46,157 nt of DNA, from contig NZ_VBUM01000019.1 of NCBI RefSeq assembly GCF_005774735.1, forward strand, positions 1 to 46,157, in the 5' to 3' direction. Source of the DNA: Microbacterium sp. 5K110 (GTDB lineage Bacteria > Actinomycetota > Actinomycetes > Actinomycetales > Microbacteriaceae). Below are positions 26,111 to 36,251 of the stretch, in pieces. Numbering within the stretch: the first letter of the stretch is position 1; the number at the start of each line of letters is the position of its first letter. The position numbers and the translations under genes were made by a program. The notes under the pieces were generated by a model. The model was not told where the DNA came from, ran no database searches, and saw only the letters and a list, made by a program, of their open reading frames with translations.

Positions 26111-27078
26111 TGGCCAAGAGAACCGGACTGGGCCGCGGTATCGGTGCCCTCATCCCCACGGCGGAATCGTCGGAGTCACGTCCGGTGGACGTCTTCTTCC
26201 CCGGGGCTTCGGCATCCGAGACGGCGAAGAAGGACTCGAACTCGACCGACGTCGCTGAGCCCGAGCTGGTCACCGTTCCCGGCGCACGGCTGGTGCACGT
26301 CGACCCGAGGTCGATCGTCCCGAACCCCCGTCAGCCGCGCACGCACTTCGACCCCGAGGACCTGGCGGAACTCGTCCACTCCGTTCGCGAGTTCGGCGTG
26401 CTGCAGCCGGTCGTCGTCCGCGACAAGGGTGACGGAACCTACGAGCTCATCATGGGTGAGCGTCGTACGCGCGCCTCCCGCGAGGCCGGTCTGACGTCCA
26501 TCCCGGCGGTGGTCCGCGAGACCGAGGACGAGTACCTCCTCCGTGACGCCCTGCTCGAGAACCTGCACCGTTCACAGCTCAACCCGCTCGAAGAGGCGTC
26601 CGCCTACCAGCAGCTGCTCGAGGATTTCGGCATCACTCAGGAGGAACTCGCGACCCGCATCGGCCGGTCGCGGCCTCAGATCAGCAACACGATCCGTCTG
26701 TTGAAGCTCCCTGTGCCTGTCCAGCAGCGAGTCGCCGCGGGTGTCCTGAGCGCCGGTCATGCGCGAGCGATCCTCTCGCTCGAGGACCCACGTGAGATGC
26801 AGAAGCTCGCCGACAAGATCGTCAACGAGGATCTCTCAGTGCGCGCGGCCGAGGCCGCGGCGAAGATGCCGGGGGTGGCACCCGTTCGGCAGAAGCCCAA
26901 GGCAGGTTCTCGTCGTTCTGGCCTCGACGACGTGGCCGAACGGTTGGGCGATCGATTCGACACGAAGGTCCGCGTCTCGTTGACGGCAAGAAAAGGCCAG
27001 ATCAACATTGATTTCGCCACGATTCAGGATCTCAATCGCATCTTGGCTGTTCTCGGCGAAGAGGGATACGCGGGCTGA
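26110..27078 (+). CDS. parB: Chromosome partitioning protein ParB
   Basis: ParB is a CTP-dependent clamp that loads at parS and slides along neighbouring DNA. The 322-residue protein begins with the ParA-contacting head RTGLGRGIGALIPT. Further along are the CTP-binding region (LQPVVVRDKG and GERRTRASREAG), the NLHRSQLNPLEEA segment, a helix-turn-helix (TQEELATRIGRSRPQISNTI) and the carboxy dimerisation domain. The ATG overlaps the parA stop by one base. Its target palindromes lie just upstream. Confidence 0.97.
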   Translation: MAKRTGLGRGIGALIPTAESSESRPVDVFFPGASASETAKKDSNSTDVAEPELVTVPGARLVHVDPRSIVPNPRQPRTHFDPEDLAELVHSVREFGVLQPVVVRDKGDGTYELIMGERRTRASREAGLTSIPAVVRETEDEYLLRDALLENLHRSQLNPLEEASAYQQLLEDFGITQEELATRIGRSRPQISNTIRLLKLPVPVQQRVAAGVLSAGHARAILSLEDPREMQKLADKIVNEDLSVRAAEAAAKMPGVAPVRQKPKAGSRRSGLDDVAERLGDRFDTKVRVSLTARKGQINIDFATIQDLNRILAVLGEEGYAG

Positions 27079-27161
27079 TCACCGCCTTATTCCCGGCTGG
27101 GCATATGCTCAACCTGCGAGACGACGAACCTCATGTCGGACCGGCGACGTACGCTGGATTG

Positions 27162-27509
27162 GTGACCGCGAACGACCAGAGCCCTCGCCGCCGCGCCAGT
27201 CTCGAGCTGCTGCGCGCTGAAGCCTCGGATGAACTGGCCGTCCTGATCCACGAACGCCTCCGTGGCGGTGAAGACCCGTGGGAGTTCATGGAAGACCTTC
27301 CCAGCGTCGACGAGCTGGTGGTGCTCACGCTGAGGGCCGAGAACATCGCCGAGAACGGTGGGGCTCGCCCGAACTCGTCGCGGAACTACCGTGTGCTGCG
27401 GCAGATCGCGCTCGAGTATCCCCCGCTGACGCGCGCTGTGTGGCGCATTCTCGGCGACGACGAGCCGCACCGGCGGTGGGACACCTCCGTGCGCCTCGAC
27501 GCCTCCTGA
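27162..27509 (+). CDS. Small acidic unknown protein downstream of parB
   Basis: The 115-residue protein is mostly helical and acidic (LRAEASDELAVLIHERL, then EFMEDLPSVDELVVLTL). No membrane segment or recognised domain is visible. The GTG start lies six bases after a TACGCT -10 hexamer (27150-27155), fitting a leaderless message separate from parAB; an upstream ATG at 27105 would extend the frame by 19 codons but crosses that promoter. The trailing half (NSSRNYRVLRQIALEYPPLT) looks conserved in style, but I cannot name the family. Confidence 0.7.
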   Translation: MTANDQSPRRRASLELLRAEASDELAVLIHERLRGGEDPWEFMEDLPSVDELVVLTLRAENIAENGGARPNSSRNYRVLRQIALEYPPLTRAVWRILGDDEPHRRWDTSVRLDAS

Positions 27510-27688
27510 CGGCCGCCTGACGGCCGAACCCGACGACGACCGGATGCCATGGCCGTCGTGCGGCTTGGCGCGGCTGGCGGCCACCCCAGGCTCACGGCAT
27601 CCCGTCTCGAACCGAGCGCTCCGTGCCCGGCATCCTGTATCCCGGCATCCGTCCGCGCCGGACCGGGCGAAGCCCCCGGAAACGACGA

Positions 27689-27719
27689 AGCCCCCGCCAT
27701 CACGAGGATGCCGGGGGCT
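27689..27719 (-). terminator. trxA terminator hairpin
   Basis: Arms AGCCCCCG (27689-27696) and CGGGGGCT (27712-27719) extend inward through CATC/GATG with one mismatch, 17 bases after the trxA stop. Confidence 0.65.
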
Positions 27720-27736
27720 GTCGACGAGCGGAGGAC

Positions 27737-28060
27737 TCAGCCGAGGAAGGCTGCGAGGTCCTGCTCGAGGGCGTACTTGGGCTTCGCGCCGATGATGGTC
27801 GTCTTGACCTCACCACCGTGGAAGACCTTCATCGCGGGGATGGAGGTGATCTGGTACTTCATCGCGAGATCGGGGTTCTCGTCGACGTTGAGCTTCAGGA
27901 CGGTGATCTTGTCCGCGTTCTCGGACTGGATCTCGTCGAGGACGGGGGCGACCATACGACACGGTCCGCACCACTCGGCCCAGAAGTCCACGAGAACGGG
28001 ACCCTCGGCCTGCAGGACGTCCTGCTCGAAGGTCGCGCTGGTCGTCGCCTTGGCGGTCAT
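27737..28060 (-). CDS. trxA: Thioredoxin
   Basis: A small disulfide reductase. The 107-residue protein has the active site WAEWCGPCRM (about residues 26-35), the cis-proline in TSIPAM, and the usual thioredoxin fold length. The start at 28060 is eight bases from AAGGAG. The ATG two codons upstream is only two bases from that site, so it is less likely. It lies directly after trxB in the minus-strand order, as in other actinobacteria. Confidence 0.95.
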   Translation of the reverse strand: MTAKATTSATFEQDVLQAEGPVLVDFWAEWCGPCRMVAPVLDEIQSENADKITVLKLNVDENPDLAMKYQITSIPAMKVFHGGEVKTTIIGAKPKYALEQDLAAFLG

Positions 28061-28088
28061 GTGCATATCTCCTTAGATGAAAGCGTTA

Positions 28089-28106
28089 CCGGGGGAAACC
28101 CCGGTG
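28089..28106 (-). terminator. trxB terminator hairpin
   Basis: Perfect 7-base stem ACCGGGG/CCCCGGT with a GAAA loop (TTTC on the minus strand), between trxB and trxA. Confidence 0.55.
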
Positions 28107-28122
28107 GGCGCGGTTTTGTTCC

Positions 28123-29109
28123 TCAGACGACAGCGGCGTCGGGGAGGCCCTCGATCGGGCTCTCGGCGACGGCGGGCTCGCCCGCTTCACCACGCGCGGC
28201 GAGGAAGTGCTCCACGTCGAGCGCGGCCACGGTGCCGCTGCCGGCGGCCGTGATGGCCTGGCGGTAGGTCGGGTCGATCACGTCGCCGGCGGCGAACACG
28301 CCGTCGACCGACGTACGCGACGACCGACCGTCGACCCAGATGGTGCCCTGGTCGGTGAGCTGCAGCTTGTCGTGCACCAGGTGGGTGCGCGGGTCGTTGC
28401 CGATCGCGACGAACAGACCCTCGATCTCGAGGTCGCGCTCGGAACCGTCGACCGTCGACCGCAGACGCACACCGTTCACGGCCTCGTCGCCCAGGATCTC
28501 GGCGACTTCGCTGTTCCAGACGAACTCGATCTTCGGGTTCGCGAACGCGCGCTCCTGCATGATCTTCGAAGCGCGGAGCGCGTCCTTGCGGTGGATGATG
28601 TAGACCTTCGACGCGAACTTCGTGAGGAAGTTCGCCTCTTCCATCGCCGAGTCGCCGCCGCCGACGACGGCGATGGTCCGCTCGCGGAAGAAGAAGCCGT
28701 CGCACGTGGCGCACCACGACACACCGCGGCCGGACAGGCGCTCTTCGCCCTCGAGGCCGAGCTTGCGGTAGGCCGAACCGGTGGCGTAGATGATCGACGC
28801 AGCCTCGTGCACCTTGCCGCTGCCGAGGGTGACGGTCTTGACCGGGCCCTCGAGGTCGAGCGACACGACGTCGTCGTACAGGACCTCGGCGCCGAAACGC
28901 TCGGCCTGGGCCTGCATCTTGGCCATGAGGTCGGGTCCGAGGATGCCGTCGGGGAAGCCGGGGAAGTTCTCGACGTCGGTCGTCGTCATGAGGTCGCCGC
29001 CGGCTTCGACGGAGCTCGCGACGACGAGGGGCTCGAGGTTGGCTCGGGCAGCGTAGATCGCGGCCGTGTAGCCGGCCGGGCCCGATCCGATGATGATGAC
29101 GTGACGCAC
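28123..29109 (-). CDS. trxB: Thioredoxin reductase
   Basis: A NADPH-dependent flavoenzyme that reduces thioredoxin. The 328-residue protein has the FAD-binding loop [18 protein letters not shown], the redox pair CATC in [11 protein letters not shown], the NADPH-binding [13 protein letters not shown] and the second FAD motif [15 protein letters not shown]. The GTG start gives MRHVIIIG. A possible -10 TAGCAT lies about 45 bases upstream on the minus strand (29153-29158). Together with trxA it forms the classical thioredoxin pair. Confidence 0.97.
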   Translation of the reverse strand: MRHVIIIGSGPAGYTAAIYAARANLEPLVVASSVEAGGDLMTTTDVENFPGFPDGILGPDLMAKMQAQAERFGAEVLYDDVVSLDLEGPVKTVTLGSGKVHEAASIIYATGSAYRKLGLEGEERLSGRGVSWCATCDGFFFRERTIAVVGGGDSAMEEANFLTKFASKVYIIHRKDALRASKIMQERAFANPKIEFVWNSEVAEILGDEAVNGVRLRSTVDGSERDLEIEGLFVAIGNDPRTHLVHDKLQLTDQGTIWVDGRSSRTSVDGVFAAGDVIDPTYRQAITAAGSGTVAALDVEHFLAARGEAGEPAVAESPIEGLPDAAVV

Positions 29110-29182
29110 GGTGGCGCGTTCCCTTCGTTGATTCCGTCGGATGAAACACATGCTAGCCCGGCGGTATTCCGCCGTCCGGGGG

Positions 29183-30781
29183 CTAGCGATTGGGCAGGAA
29201 ACGCCGCCCGAGAGCGAGCGCGGGCGCGAGTTCGGGGGTGCGCAGCAGAGCGAGGATGCCGAGATACACCGCGAGCACGACCGTGCCGATGATCGCGGCT
29301 CCGGCGGCCCCGGCGAGGGCGCTGTTCGTGGTCCAGCCCGCCGGTCCGCCCAGCAGCAGCGAGACGCCGAAGCCCGCGGCGGCGGCGGGGATCGCGGCCA
29401 GGGTGAACTTCAGCAGGGCGAGGAGCCACGAGGCCGTGCCGATGCCCGAGAGACGCCGGTGCAGCAGCACGGTGGCGACGACGACCTGCACGATGCTCGC
29501 GAACGACTGCGTCAGCGCCACCCCCGCGGCCAGTTCTCCCCGGTCGAGGATCGCTCCGGCGGCCAGGGCTCCCCCGGCGACGAGCACGCACTGCAGGAGC
29601 GTGAAGAAGAACGGCGTGCGGGTGTCGTTGTAGGCGTAGAACGTGCGCTGGACGACGAAGAGGACGGCGAGGGGCACGAGGCACACGAGGAAGCACAGCA
29701 GCACGGGAGCGGCGGCCGCGGCCTGTTCCGGGCCGTTGGTGAAGATGCGGCTCGCCGGGACCGCGGCGACGGCGAGGGCCGCCGTGGCGGCGACGATGAA
29801 GAACCCGAGGGTGCGGATGCTGCGGGAGATGTCGGCGCGGACTTCGTCGTGACGCCCGGCCGCGGCGTGCTCGCTGAGCTGCGTGAAGTACGGCGTCCCG
29901 ATCGACAGCACGATGATCGAGTACGGGAGCATGAAGAGCAGCCACGCGTTCTGCGAGGCGAAGATGGCGGGATCCTCTCCCGACGCCCCCGAGAGCACGT
30001 TCGACTGCACGATGCCGGCCAGCTGACCGGCGACGACCATGAGGAACGTCCAGCCCGCGAGACGGCCGATGTGCCGCAGCCCCACACCCTTCCACTGGAA
30101 GTCGGGTCGCAGGGCGAGCCCGGCGCGTCGCCAGAAGAACAGCAGCACGAGCGTCTGCACGACGATTCCGATGGTGGCGGTCCCGGCGAGGACCGCGATC
30201 ATCCCCGGGGTCCAGTCCTGCACGACGGTCTGAGGCCCGCCGAACACGAGGATGAACGCCCCGAAGCCCGCGATGGACACGATGTTGTTGACGATCGGCG
30301 CCCACGTGTACGGGCCGAAGACGCGCCGGGCGTTGAGGATCTCGCCGAGGAGGGCATACAGGCCGTAGAAGAAGATCTGCGGGAGGCACCAGTACGCGAA
30401 CGCCGTCGACAGAGCGAGCTGGTCGGGGGTGAACTTGCTCGCGTACACCTGGACGAGCAGCGGCGCGGCGATCATGGCGAGCGCCGTCGCGCCGAGCAGC
30501 CCCACCGTGCCGAGGGTGAACAGCTTCGAGATGAAGGCCTGGCCCCCATCGGCGTGCGCGGCCGCCTTGACGATCTGCGGGACGACGACCGCGGTCAGCA
30601 GGCCCGTCGAGATGATCGCGTAGATGTTGTTCGGCAGCTGATTCGCGACGGCGAACGCGTCGCCGGCGCCGCTGATGGAACCGATCGCGGCGACCAGGAC
30701 GATCGTGCGGACCAGTCCGCTCACGCGCGAGACGATCGTCCCCGCCCCGATGAGCACACTGGCCCGTCCGATACTGCTCAC
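29183..30781 (-). CDS. murJ: Lipid II flippase MurJ (MviN)
   Basis: MurJ flips the peptidoglycan precursor lipid II across the membrane. The 532-residue protein is almost entirely hydrophobic, with about 14 membrane helices. Its amino end [20 protein letters not shown] and the segment PNNIYAIIS are characteristic of the MVF family. It has no long carboxy-terminal pseudokinase domain like that of mycobacterial MviN. The GTG start overlaps the DUF6049 stop by four bases. Confidence 0.94.
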   Translation of the reverse strand: MSSIGRASVLIGAGTIVSRVSGLVRTIVLVAAIGSISGAGDAFAVANQLPNNIYAIISTGLLTAVVVPQIVKAAAHADGGQAFISKLFTLGTVGLLGATALAMIAAPLLVQVYASKFTPDQLALSTAFAYWCLPQIFFYGLYALLGEILNARRVFGPYTWAPIVNNIVSIAGFGAFILVFGGPQTVVQDWTPGMIAVLAGTATIGIVVQTLVLLFFWRRAGLALRPDFQWKGVGLRHIGRLAGWTFLMVVAGQLAGIVQSNVLSGASGEDPAIFASQNAWLLFMLPYSIIVLSIGTPYFTQLSEHAAAGRHDEVRADISRSIRTLGFFIVAATAALAVAAVPASRIFTNGPEQAAAAAPVLLCFLVCLVPLAVLFVVQRTFYAYNDTRTPFFFTLLQCVLVAGGALAAGAILDRGELAAGVALTQSFASIVQVVVATVLLHRRLSGIGTASWLLALLKFTLAAIPAAAAGFGVSLLLGGPAGWTTNSALAGAAGAAIIGTVVLAVYLGILALLRTPELAPALALGRRFLPNR

Positions 30782-32931
30782 GGGCTCTTCTCCTGTGGGG
30801 TGTCCGAGGGGGTGGGGGCATCCGATGCGTCCTCGGATGCCGCGGCATCCTCGGTCTGGGTGCGCCGTCGACGCGCGATGGTGCGGAGGATGCCGACGCC
30901 GAGGAACACGACGACGAGTCCGATGATGACGATGAGCCCGATGCTCTCCCACTCGGCACGGACTTCGACCTGCACGTTCTGCCGGCTGCCGATGAGCTCG
31001 CCCGTCGGGCTGTACAGCTGCATCGCGACGTCGACCTCGCCGTTGGCGATGCGGGCTTCGACGGGCACCTCGATGCGGGTGTTCGCGGACGCCTGGGCCT
31101 CGATCGGTGTGGTCGCCTGCACGCGCAGGCGGGCGTCGTCGGGTTGTGAGCGCAACACCACCGAGATCGGCCAGGGCAGGTCGTTGCGCACCCAGGGGCG
31201 CAGGGGCGCGCTGGAGCTGACGAGACGGAAGTCCGACGAGAGGATGCCGACGGAGTCGAGCGTCGTCTGCGTCGCGGCGCGGTGGTCGGTGACGGCCTGG
31301 CGGGCGGCATCCCCGGTCCAGGCGACGCTCAACGTCTGCAGGACCTCCGCGCGCTCGCGCCCGGTGAGGAGCTCGGGCTGGTCGAGGATCGTCGCGAAAC
31401 GGTCGATCACCTGCTCGTCCGAGAGGAGGTCGGCGACGTCGGCGGCGCGGGCGGCATCCGGTTCGGAATTCCCGAGCGCGACCTCCGTCGCGGGTGCCGC
31501 GCCGACCGCGGCGAACGTCGACGGCGTGTAACCGGGGGCGGATGCCAGGGCGCCCAGGGTCGCGCGCAGACTGCCGCGCGAACGGTCGGTGCCGCGGTCC
31601 AGCACGGCGAGCACGGGACGGTCGGCGGTGCCGGTGCGGGCGAACGCGAGGTGGCCGGCCGCGGCCGCCAGAGCAGATCCCCGCCGGGCGCTGTCATTCT
31701 CGGCGGCGGCGGCGGTGAGGGCGCGTGAGACCTCGGTGTCGTAGACGGGGGTGGACACCCCGCCCACGGTCGCGCTCGCAGTGCCGGGCGCAGCGCCGAG
31801 GTTGCTCGAGCCGACGAGGACCCGGGCGGGAGCCGCGTCGGTGCCGAGCGCGCCGAGGGCGGTCACGACGCCGGGGTCGACCGAGCCGGTGGCGGGCCAG
31901 AAGACGTTCGCCGTCGCGCTTCCGATGTCGAGCAGCGCCGCGAGGTCGGGAAACGAGGGCTGTCCGGGCGCCGGGGTCGCGCCCGGGCTCGGCGCGACGG
32001 CGGATCCGGGCTGGGTGAAGTCGGCCGCGGCCATGTAGGCCTGCAGCGACGTGGGGTGCAACGGCGTCGTCACGCCCGCCCGAATCTGCGACGACAGATC
32101 GGCGTCACCGAACTGCAGGGCGAAGCGGTCGTTCGGTAGCGAGAGCAGGCGCTGCAGCCAGGCGGTCGCGGTCGGCGGCGCGGACGACCCGAGCACACGG
32201 ATCGAGGCCGGGAGGGCCGGATCGATCGCGAGGGTGGCGAGCGTGCCGGCCACCGCATCGAGCTGGGCCGACAACGCGCCGTCGACCGCGGTCAACTCGG
32301 CCAGTTCGCTCGCGGTGAGAAGGCCACGGATGCGCGGAGCGGCCGTGATCGGCACGACGACGGCGAGAGGAGTGGCCGCGCCGTCGGCGGGGATGACGAC
32401 GACCGTGGGGGCCTGGAGCGACGTTCCTCCGTCGGTGCGCACGAGCACGGGGTACACCCCCGGCGCGCGGCCGACGAGCGCCGGGTCGGTGCCGGGAACG
32501 GTGAACGACACCGAGGTCTGTGTGCCGGAGGCGGTGGCATCCAGGGTGCCCGTCGCGATCTGCTGCAGTGCGACGCCGGACGCGTCCCCGCTCAGCCACC
32601 GCGTGAGCGCGGCGTCGTCGCCGAGCGCGGAGGTACCGATCGACAGCGCCGCCGAACTCGCCGTGGCACTCGTGCCGGCGGGAGCGGCGAGGGTCGCGAG
32701 CACGGCGAGAGTGTCGCCCGGGCGCAGGATGCCGTTGCCGCTCGGGGCCGCCGCCAGGGTCGGGGGCGCCGCGCTCGCGGACGGGCTGGGCGACGGCGTC
32801 GCGGCCGCCGTCGCCGCCGCCGGGACCGCCAAACCGACCGCGAGCGCGGCCGCGGCGAGGGTCGCCAGCAATCGGCGCGTGAAGGGGCGCCGCAGCACGG
32901 GTGAGCCCGAGGGCAGGGAGGTCACGGTCAT
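30778..32931 (-). CDS. DUF6049 secreted/membrane-anchored protein
   Basis: The 717-residue protein has a Sec-type signal (about residues 15-45; RRLLATLAAAALAVGLAVPA), a long extracellular Ala/Thr/Ser-rich body and one membrane helix close to the end (about 665-685), followed by a short cytoplasmic tail with TQTEDAAASEDASDAPTP. This family sits directly upstream of murJ in many actinobacteria (the Rv3909 position in mycobacteria). It is presumed to act in envelope growth, but its function is unknown. The chosen ATG gives MTVTSLPSG; a far longer in-frame extension upstream runs antisense through two other genes. Confidence 0.85.
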   Translation of the reverse strand: MTVTSLPSGSPVLRRPFTRRLLATLAAAALAVGLAVPAAATAAATPSPSPSASAAPPTLAAAPSGNGILRPGDTLAVLATLAAPAGTSATASSAALSIGTSALGDDAALTRWLSGDASGVALQQIATGTLDATASGTQTSVSFTVPGTDPALVGRAPGVYPVLVRTDGGTSLQAPTVVVIPADGAATPLAVVVPITAAPRIRGLLTASELAELTAVDGALSAQLDAVAGTLATLAIDPALPASIRVLGSSAPPTATAWLQRLLSLPNDRFALQFGDADLSSQIRAGVTTPLHPTSLQAYMAAADFTQPGSAVAPSPGATPAPGQPSFPDLAALLDIGSATANVFWPATGSVDPGVVTALGALGTDAAPARVLVGSSNLGAAPGTASATVGGVSTPVYDTEVSRALTAAAAENDSARRGSALAAAAGHLAFARTGTADRPVLAVLDRGTDRSRGSLRATLGALASAPGYTPSTFAAVGAAPATEVALGNSEPDAARAADVADLLSDEQVIDRFATILDQPELLTGRERAEVLQTLSVAWTGDAARQAVTDHRAATQTTLDSVGILSSDFRLVSSSAPLRPWVRNDLPWPISVVLRSQPDDARLRVQATTPIEAQASANTRIEVPVEARIANGEVDVAMQLYSPTGELIGSRQNVQVEVRAEWESIGLIVIIGLVVVFLGVGILRTIARRRRTQTEDAAASEDASDAPTPSDTPQEKSP

Positions 32932-33030
32932 ACGAGCGTCGGTGGGCGAGGCGGCCTCGCACCGCGACGAGTCTAGGCCCGCGCACCTCGGAGCCCCCCG
33001 ATAGCCTCGCGCAGACGATTGAATGGACCG

Positions 33031-34545
33031 GTGCTCCCCGAACCCGACCCGATCCTGTGCCGTGCTCTCGCCGACGACCTGCGCTCCGCGGGCTTCTCGG
33101 GGGCGGCTCTGCGCGACGCGTGGGGCGAGCAGGCGGATGACGCCGTGTCCCGCGGTCTGCGTCAGCCGGCCCTGCGCGCCCTGGGCGATCGGCGCGACGC
33201 GCTCGCGACGCTCGGCCGGCTGTGGTGCCTCGGGTTCGCCGTCGACGTCGAGGCCGCGGCCGCGGCACTGCCGAACCTCGGTGTGGCGGGGGCCGTGTCG
33301 CTCGGGCTCGTCGGGATCGACGGCGACCGCGTGGTCCCCGCGGTCCTCGTGCGCCCGCAGCCGTTCGGCGACGCGGACGGCAGCGTGGAGTGGTGGATCG
33401 CGAGCGACCTCGACGAGGCGGCCCTGGGCGGACCGCTCCCCGAGGACCACGTGCTCGGCGTCGGCGGGGCCTCGCAGACCCTCGCACGCCTGCAGCTCAC
33501 GTGGCGTGGCGGAACGGCTCTCGACCTCGGCACGGGGTGCGGCATCCAGGCCCTGCGGCTGCGGCGCCTCGTTCCGCACGTCGTCGCGACCGACATCTCC
33601 GAACGGGCTCTGCGCTTCACGCGCCTGAACGCCCTGCTCAACGACGTGGACGGCATCGAGACGCGCCTCGGCTCGCTCTTCGACCCCGTCGAGGGTGAGA
33701 CATTCGAGCGGGTGGCATCCAATCCCCCGTTCGTGATCACTCCGCGCGTCGCGGGGGTCCCGGCGTACGAGTACCGCGACGGCGGGCTCGAGGGGGACGC
33801 GCTCGTGGCCTCGGTCGTCGCGGGGGTCGCCGCGCACCTGTCGCCGGGCGGGGTCGCGCAGTCGCTCGGCAACTGGGAGTACCGCCACGGGCACTCGGGT
33901 CTGGATCGGATCCGAGAGTGGGTCGATCCCTCGCTGGACGCCTGGGTCATCGAGCGCGAGGTGCTCGACCCGCTCGCGTACGCCGAGCTGTGGGTGCGCG
34001 ACGGCGGCACGGTGCCCGGAACCCCCGCGTACGCCCGGCTGATCGACGCGTGGCTCGACGACTTCGCGCAGCGGGGCGTGACCGGCATCGGGTTCGGATA
34101 CGTGCTGCTGCGGCGTCCGCTCGCGGGAGCCCCGACCCTCGCGCGGTACGAGCGCGTTGCCGGCGGAGGCGAGTCCACGTTCGGGCCGCACCTCGCGGCA
34201 TGCCTCGAGAACCACGACCGCGCCGCCCTGCTCGACGACGAGGGGCTGGCATCCGCGATCCTCCGCGTCGCGCCCGACGTCACCGAGGCCCGCCACCACC
34301 GCCCGGGCGAGGAGTCGCCGTCGGTGATCGAGCTGCGCCAGGGCGGCGGCTTCGGTCGCACGCTCGAGGTCGACTCGGCGCTCGCCGCGCTCGTGGGCGC
34401 GTGCGACGGCGACCTCGCCGTCGGTCCGCTCGTCGACGCGATCGCGCAGCTGCTGGAAGTGGATGCCGACGAGCTCCGCGCCGACATCCTGCCCCGGGTG
34501 CGCGAGCTCATCGTCACCGGATTCCTGACGTTCACGGACGCGTGA
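33031..34545 (+). CDS. SAM-dependent methyltransferase with NPPF motif
   Basis: The 504-residue protein has an amino region of about 150 residues, then a class I methyltransferase core with LDLGTGCGIQALRLRRLVPH (SAM loop), ATDISERAL and the substrate motif ASNPPFVITP, which is typical of N-methyltransferases acting on rRNA bases or glutamine side chains. A carboxy region of about 150 residues follows. The architecture matches actinobacterial proteins annotated as DUF7059/DUF7782 methyltransferases. The exact target is unknown. The start may instead be TTG 33019. It is divergent from the DUF6049 gene. Confidence 0.85.
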   Translation: MLPEPDPILCRALADDLRSAGFSGAALRDAWGEQADDAVSRGLRQPALRALGDRRDALATLGRLWCLGFAVDVEAAAAALPNLGVAGAVSLGLVGIDGDRVVPAVLVRPQPFGDADGSVEWWIASDLDEAALGGPLPEDHVLGVGGASQTLARLQLTWRGGTALDLGTGCGIQALRLRRLVPHVVATDISERALRFTRLNALLNDVDGIETRLGSLFDPVEGETFERVASNPPFVITPRVAGVPAYEYRDGGLEGDALVASVVAGVAAHLSPGGVAQSLGNWEYRHGHSGLDRIREWVDPSLDAWVIEREVLDPLAYAELWVRDGGTVPGTPAYARLIDAWLDDFAQRGVTGIGFGYVLLRRPLAGAPTLARYERVAGGGESTFGPHLAACLENHDRAALLDDEGLASAILRVAPDVTEARHHRPGEESPSVIELRQGGGFGRTLEVDSALAALVGACDGDLAVGPLVDAIAQLLEVDADELRADILPRVRELIVTGFLTFTDA

Positions 34546-34650
34546 GTTCGGGCGCGCGTTGCGCGTTGATCGCCGAGACCGCATCTCACTGACATCTGCG
34601 ATGCAGTTTGCAGGGGAATTGTCAGCCGGATGCAGTCTCGCGGCCCCCGT

Positions 34651-34656
34651 TAGGCT
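34651..34656 (+). promoter_or_regulatory. -10 hexamer of cca, leaderless start
   Basis: TAGGCT seven bases before the cca ATG; no Shine-Dalgarno is present. Confidence 0.5.
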
Positions 34657-34663
34657 CGAAGGC

Positions 34664-36091
34664 ATGCTGAACATGGCCGAGGGTGTCGCGCGCCTCGGTG
34701 AGCTCGCCGAGCACCCCGTCGTCTCGACGCTCGCTCGCGTGTTCGCCGACGCCGGTCGCGACCTCGCGATCGTCGGCGGTCCGGTGCGCGACGCGCTGCT
34801 CGGCCGCACGACCCACGACTTCGATTTCACGACCGACGCGCGCCCCGACGAGATCCTGGCGCTCGTGAAGCCCGTGTCGTCGGTGCAGTGGGACGTCGGG
34901 CGGGCCTTCGGCACGATCGGCGCCAAGGTGCGCGGCGAACAGGTCGAGATCACGACGTACCGCGCCGACAGCTACGACGGCGTCACGCGCAAGCCCACAG
35001 TCGAGTTCGGCGACACCCTCGAGGCCGACCTCAGCCGCCGCGACTTCACCGTCAATGCGATGGCGCTGCGCGTCCCCGCCCGCACGCTCGTCGATCCGAC
35101 CGGCGGTGTCGAAGACCTCCTCGCGCAGCGTTTGCGCACCCCCATCGACCCGGCCGTCAGCTTCGGCGACGACCCGCTGCGCATGCTGCGGGCGGCCCGG
35201 TTCGCGTCCCAGCTCGAGTTCACGGTCGACCCCGACACCCTGGATGCCATCGCCGAGCTGCGCGGAACGCTCGAGATCGTGAGCCCCGAACGCGTGCAGT
35301 CCGAGCTCGTGCGGCTGCTCCAGACCGATGACCCGGTGCGCGGCATCCGGGTCCTCGTCGAAACGGGGCTGATCGACGAGTTCCTGCCCGAGATCCCGGC
35401 GCTGCGCCTCGAGGTCGACGAGCACCACCACCACAAGGACGTGTACGAGCACTCCCTGACCGTGCTGCGCCAGGCGATCGCGCTCGAGAAGGAGCGGCAT
35501 CCGGATGCCGGCCCCGACGTGCCGCTGCGCCTCGCCGCGCTTCTGCACGACATCGGCAAGCCCGCGACCCGGCGTCTCGAACCGGGCGGCGGCGTCACGT
35601 TCCACCACCACGACATCAAGGGCGCGCGCATGACGCGCAAGCGCCTGCAGGCGCTGCGGTTCGACGCCCACACGACGACCGTGGTGTCGCGCCTCGTGGA
35701 GTTGCACCTGCGCTTCTTCGGCTACGCCGAGGGGGCGTGGACGGATGCCGCCGTCCGCCGCTACGTCCGCGACGCCGGCGACGAGCTGGAACGCCTGCAC
35801 ATCCTCACGCGGGCCGACGTGACCACGCGCAACAAGCGCAAGGCCCAGCGCTTGGCATCCGCCTACGACGACATCGAGACCCGGATCGCCGCCCTGCGCG
35901 AGCAGGAGGAGATCGACGCGATCCGCCCCGAGATCGACGGCAATCGCATCCAGCAGATCCTGGGGCTGAAGCCCGGTCGCGAGGTCGGCGAGGCGTACCG
36001 CTTCCTCCTCGAGCTGCGCCTCGACGAGGGCGTCCTTGGCGAGGACGAGGCCGAGAAGCGGCTGCGCGAGTGGTGGGCTGCGCGGGGCTGA
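34664..36091 (+). CDS. cca: CCA tRNA nucleotidyltransferase
   Basis: Adds or repairs the CCA end of tRNAs; both tRNA genes in this window lack encoded CCA. The 475-residue class II enzyme has GGPVRDALLGRTTHDFDFTT with the two catalytic Asp residues, the conserved RRDFTVNAMAL, and an HD domain with HHHHKDVYEHSL and LLHDIGKP. The ATG lies seven bases after a TAGGCT hexamer (34651-34656), indicating a leaderless message. In mycobacteria the homologue pcnA is also close to murJ and the trx genes. Confidence 0.96.
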   Translation: MLNMAEGVARLGELAEHPVVSTLARVFADAGRDLAIVGGPVRDALLGRTTHDFDFTTDARPDEILALVKPVSSVQWDVGRAFGTIGAKVRGEQVEITTYRADSYDGVTRKPTVEFGDTLEADLSRRDFTVNAMALRVPARTLVDPTGGVEDLLAQRLRTPIDPAVSFGDDPLRMLRAARFASQLEFTVDPDTLDAIAELRGTLEIVSPERVQSELVRLLQTDDPVRGIRVLVETGLIDEFLPEIPALRLEVDEHHHHKDVYEHSLTVLRQAIALEKERHPDAGPDVPLRLAALLHDIGKPATRRLEPGGGVTFHHHDIKGARMTRKRLQALRFDAHTTTVVSRLVELHLRFFGYAEGAWTDAAVRRYVRDAGDELERLHILTRADVTTRNKRKAQRLASAYDDIETRIAALREQEEIDAIRPEIDGNRIQQILGLKPGREVGEAYRFLLELRLDEGVLGEDEAEKRLREWWAARG

Positions 36092-36136
36092 GTTTGGTCC
36101 GCACGTTTCGGGCCGTGACGGGTTTGATCGTGCAGC

Positions 36137-36176
36137 GGGGCGGTCACTGTGCGTCCCGGTGCATGGATCGCGCCCC
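36137..36176. repeat. Dispersed palindrome-ended element, copy 1
   Basis: A 40-base intergenic element beginning GGGGCGGTC and ending GGATCGCGCCCC, similar at roughly three quarters of positions to 40277-40317. Confidence 0.5.
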
Positions 36177-36196
36177 ATGCCCAACCGCAAGCGCAG

Positions 36197-36239
36197 CGGG
36201 GCGTGATCCGGCGCCCCCAATCCGCCGGATCACGCCCCG
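36197..36239. terminator. Bidirectional terminator after cca
   Basis: Perfect 17-base inverted repeat (36197-36213 and 36223-36239) with a nine-base loop. Its arms contain GGGGCGTGATCC and GGATCACGCCCC, the end motif of the dispersed element. Confidence 0.65.
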
Positions 36240-36251
36240 AAATCTTGATGT

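Noticed and set aside
30778..34953. 1391-codon form of the DUF6049 gene
   Set aside because: The upstream half is antisense to the methyltransferase and CCA enzyme genes; the signal peptide begins at 32931.
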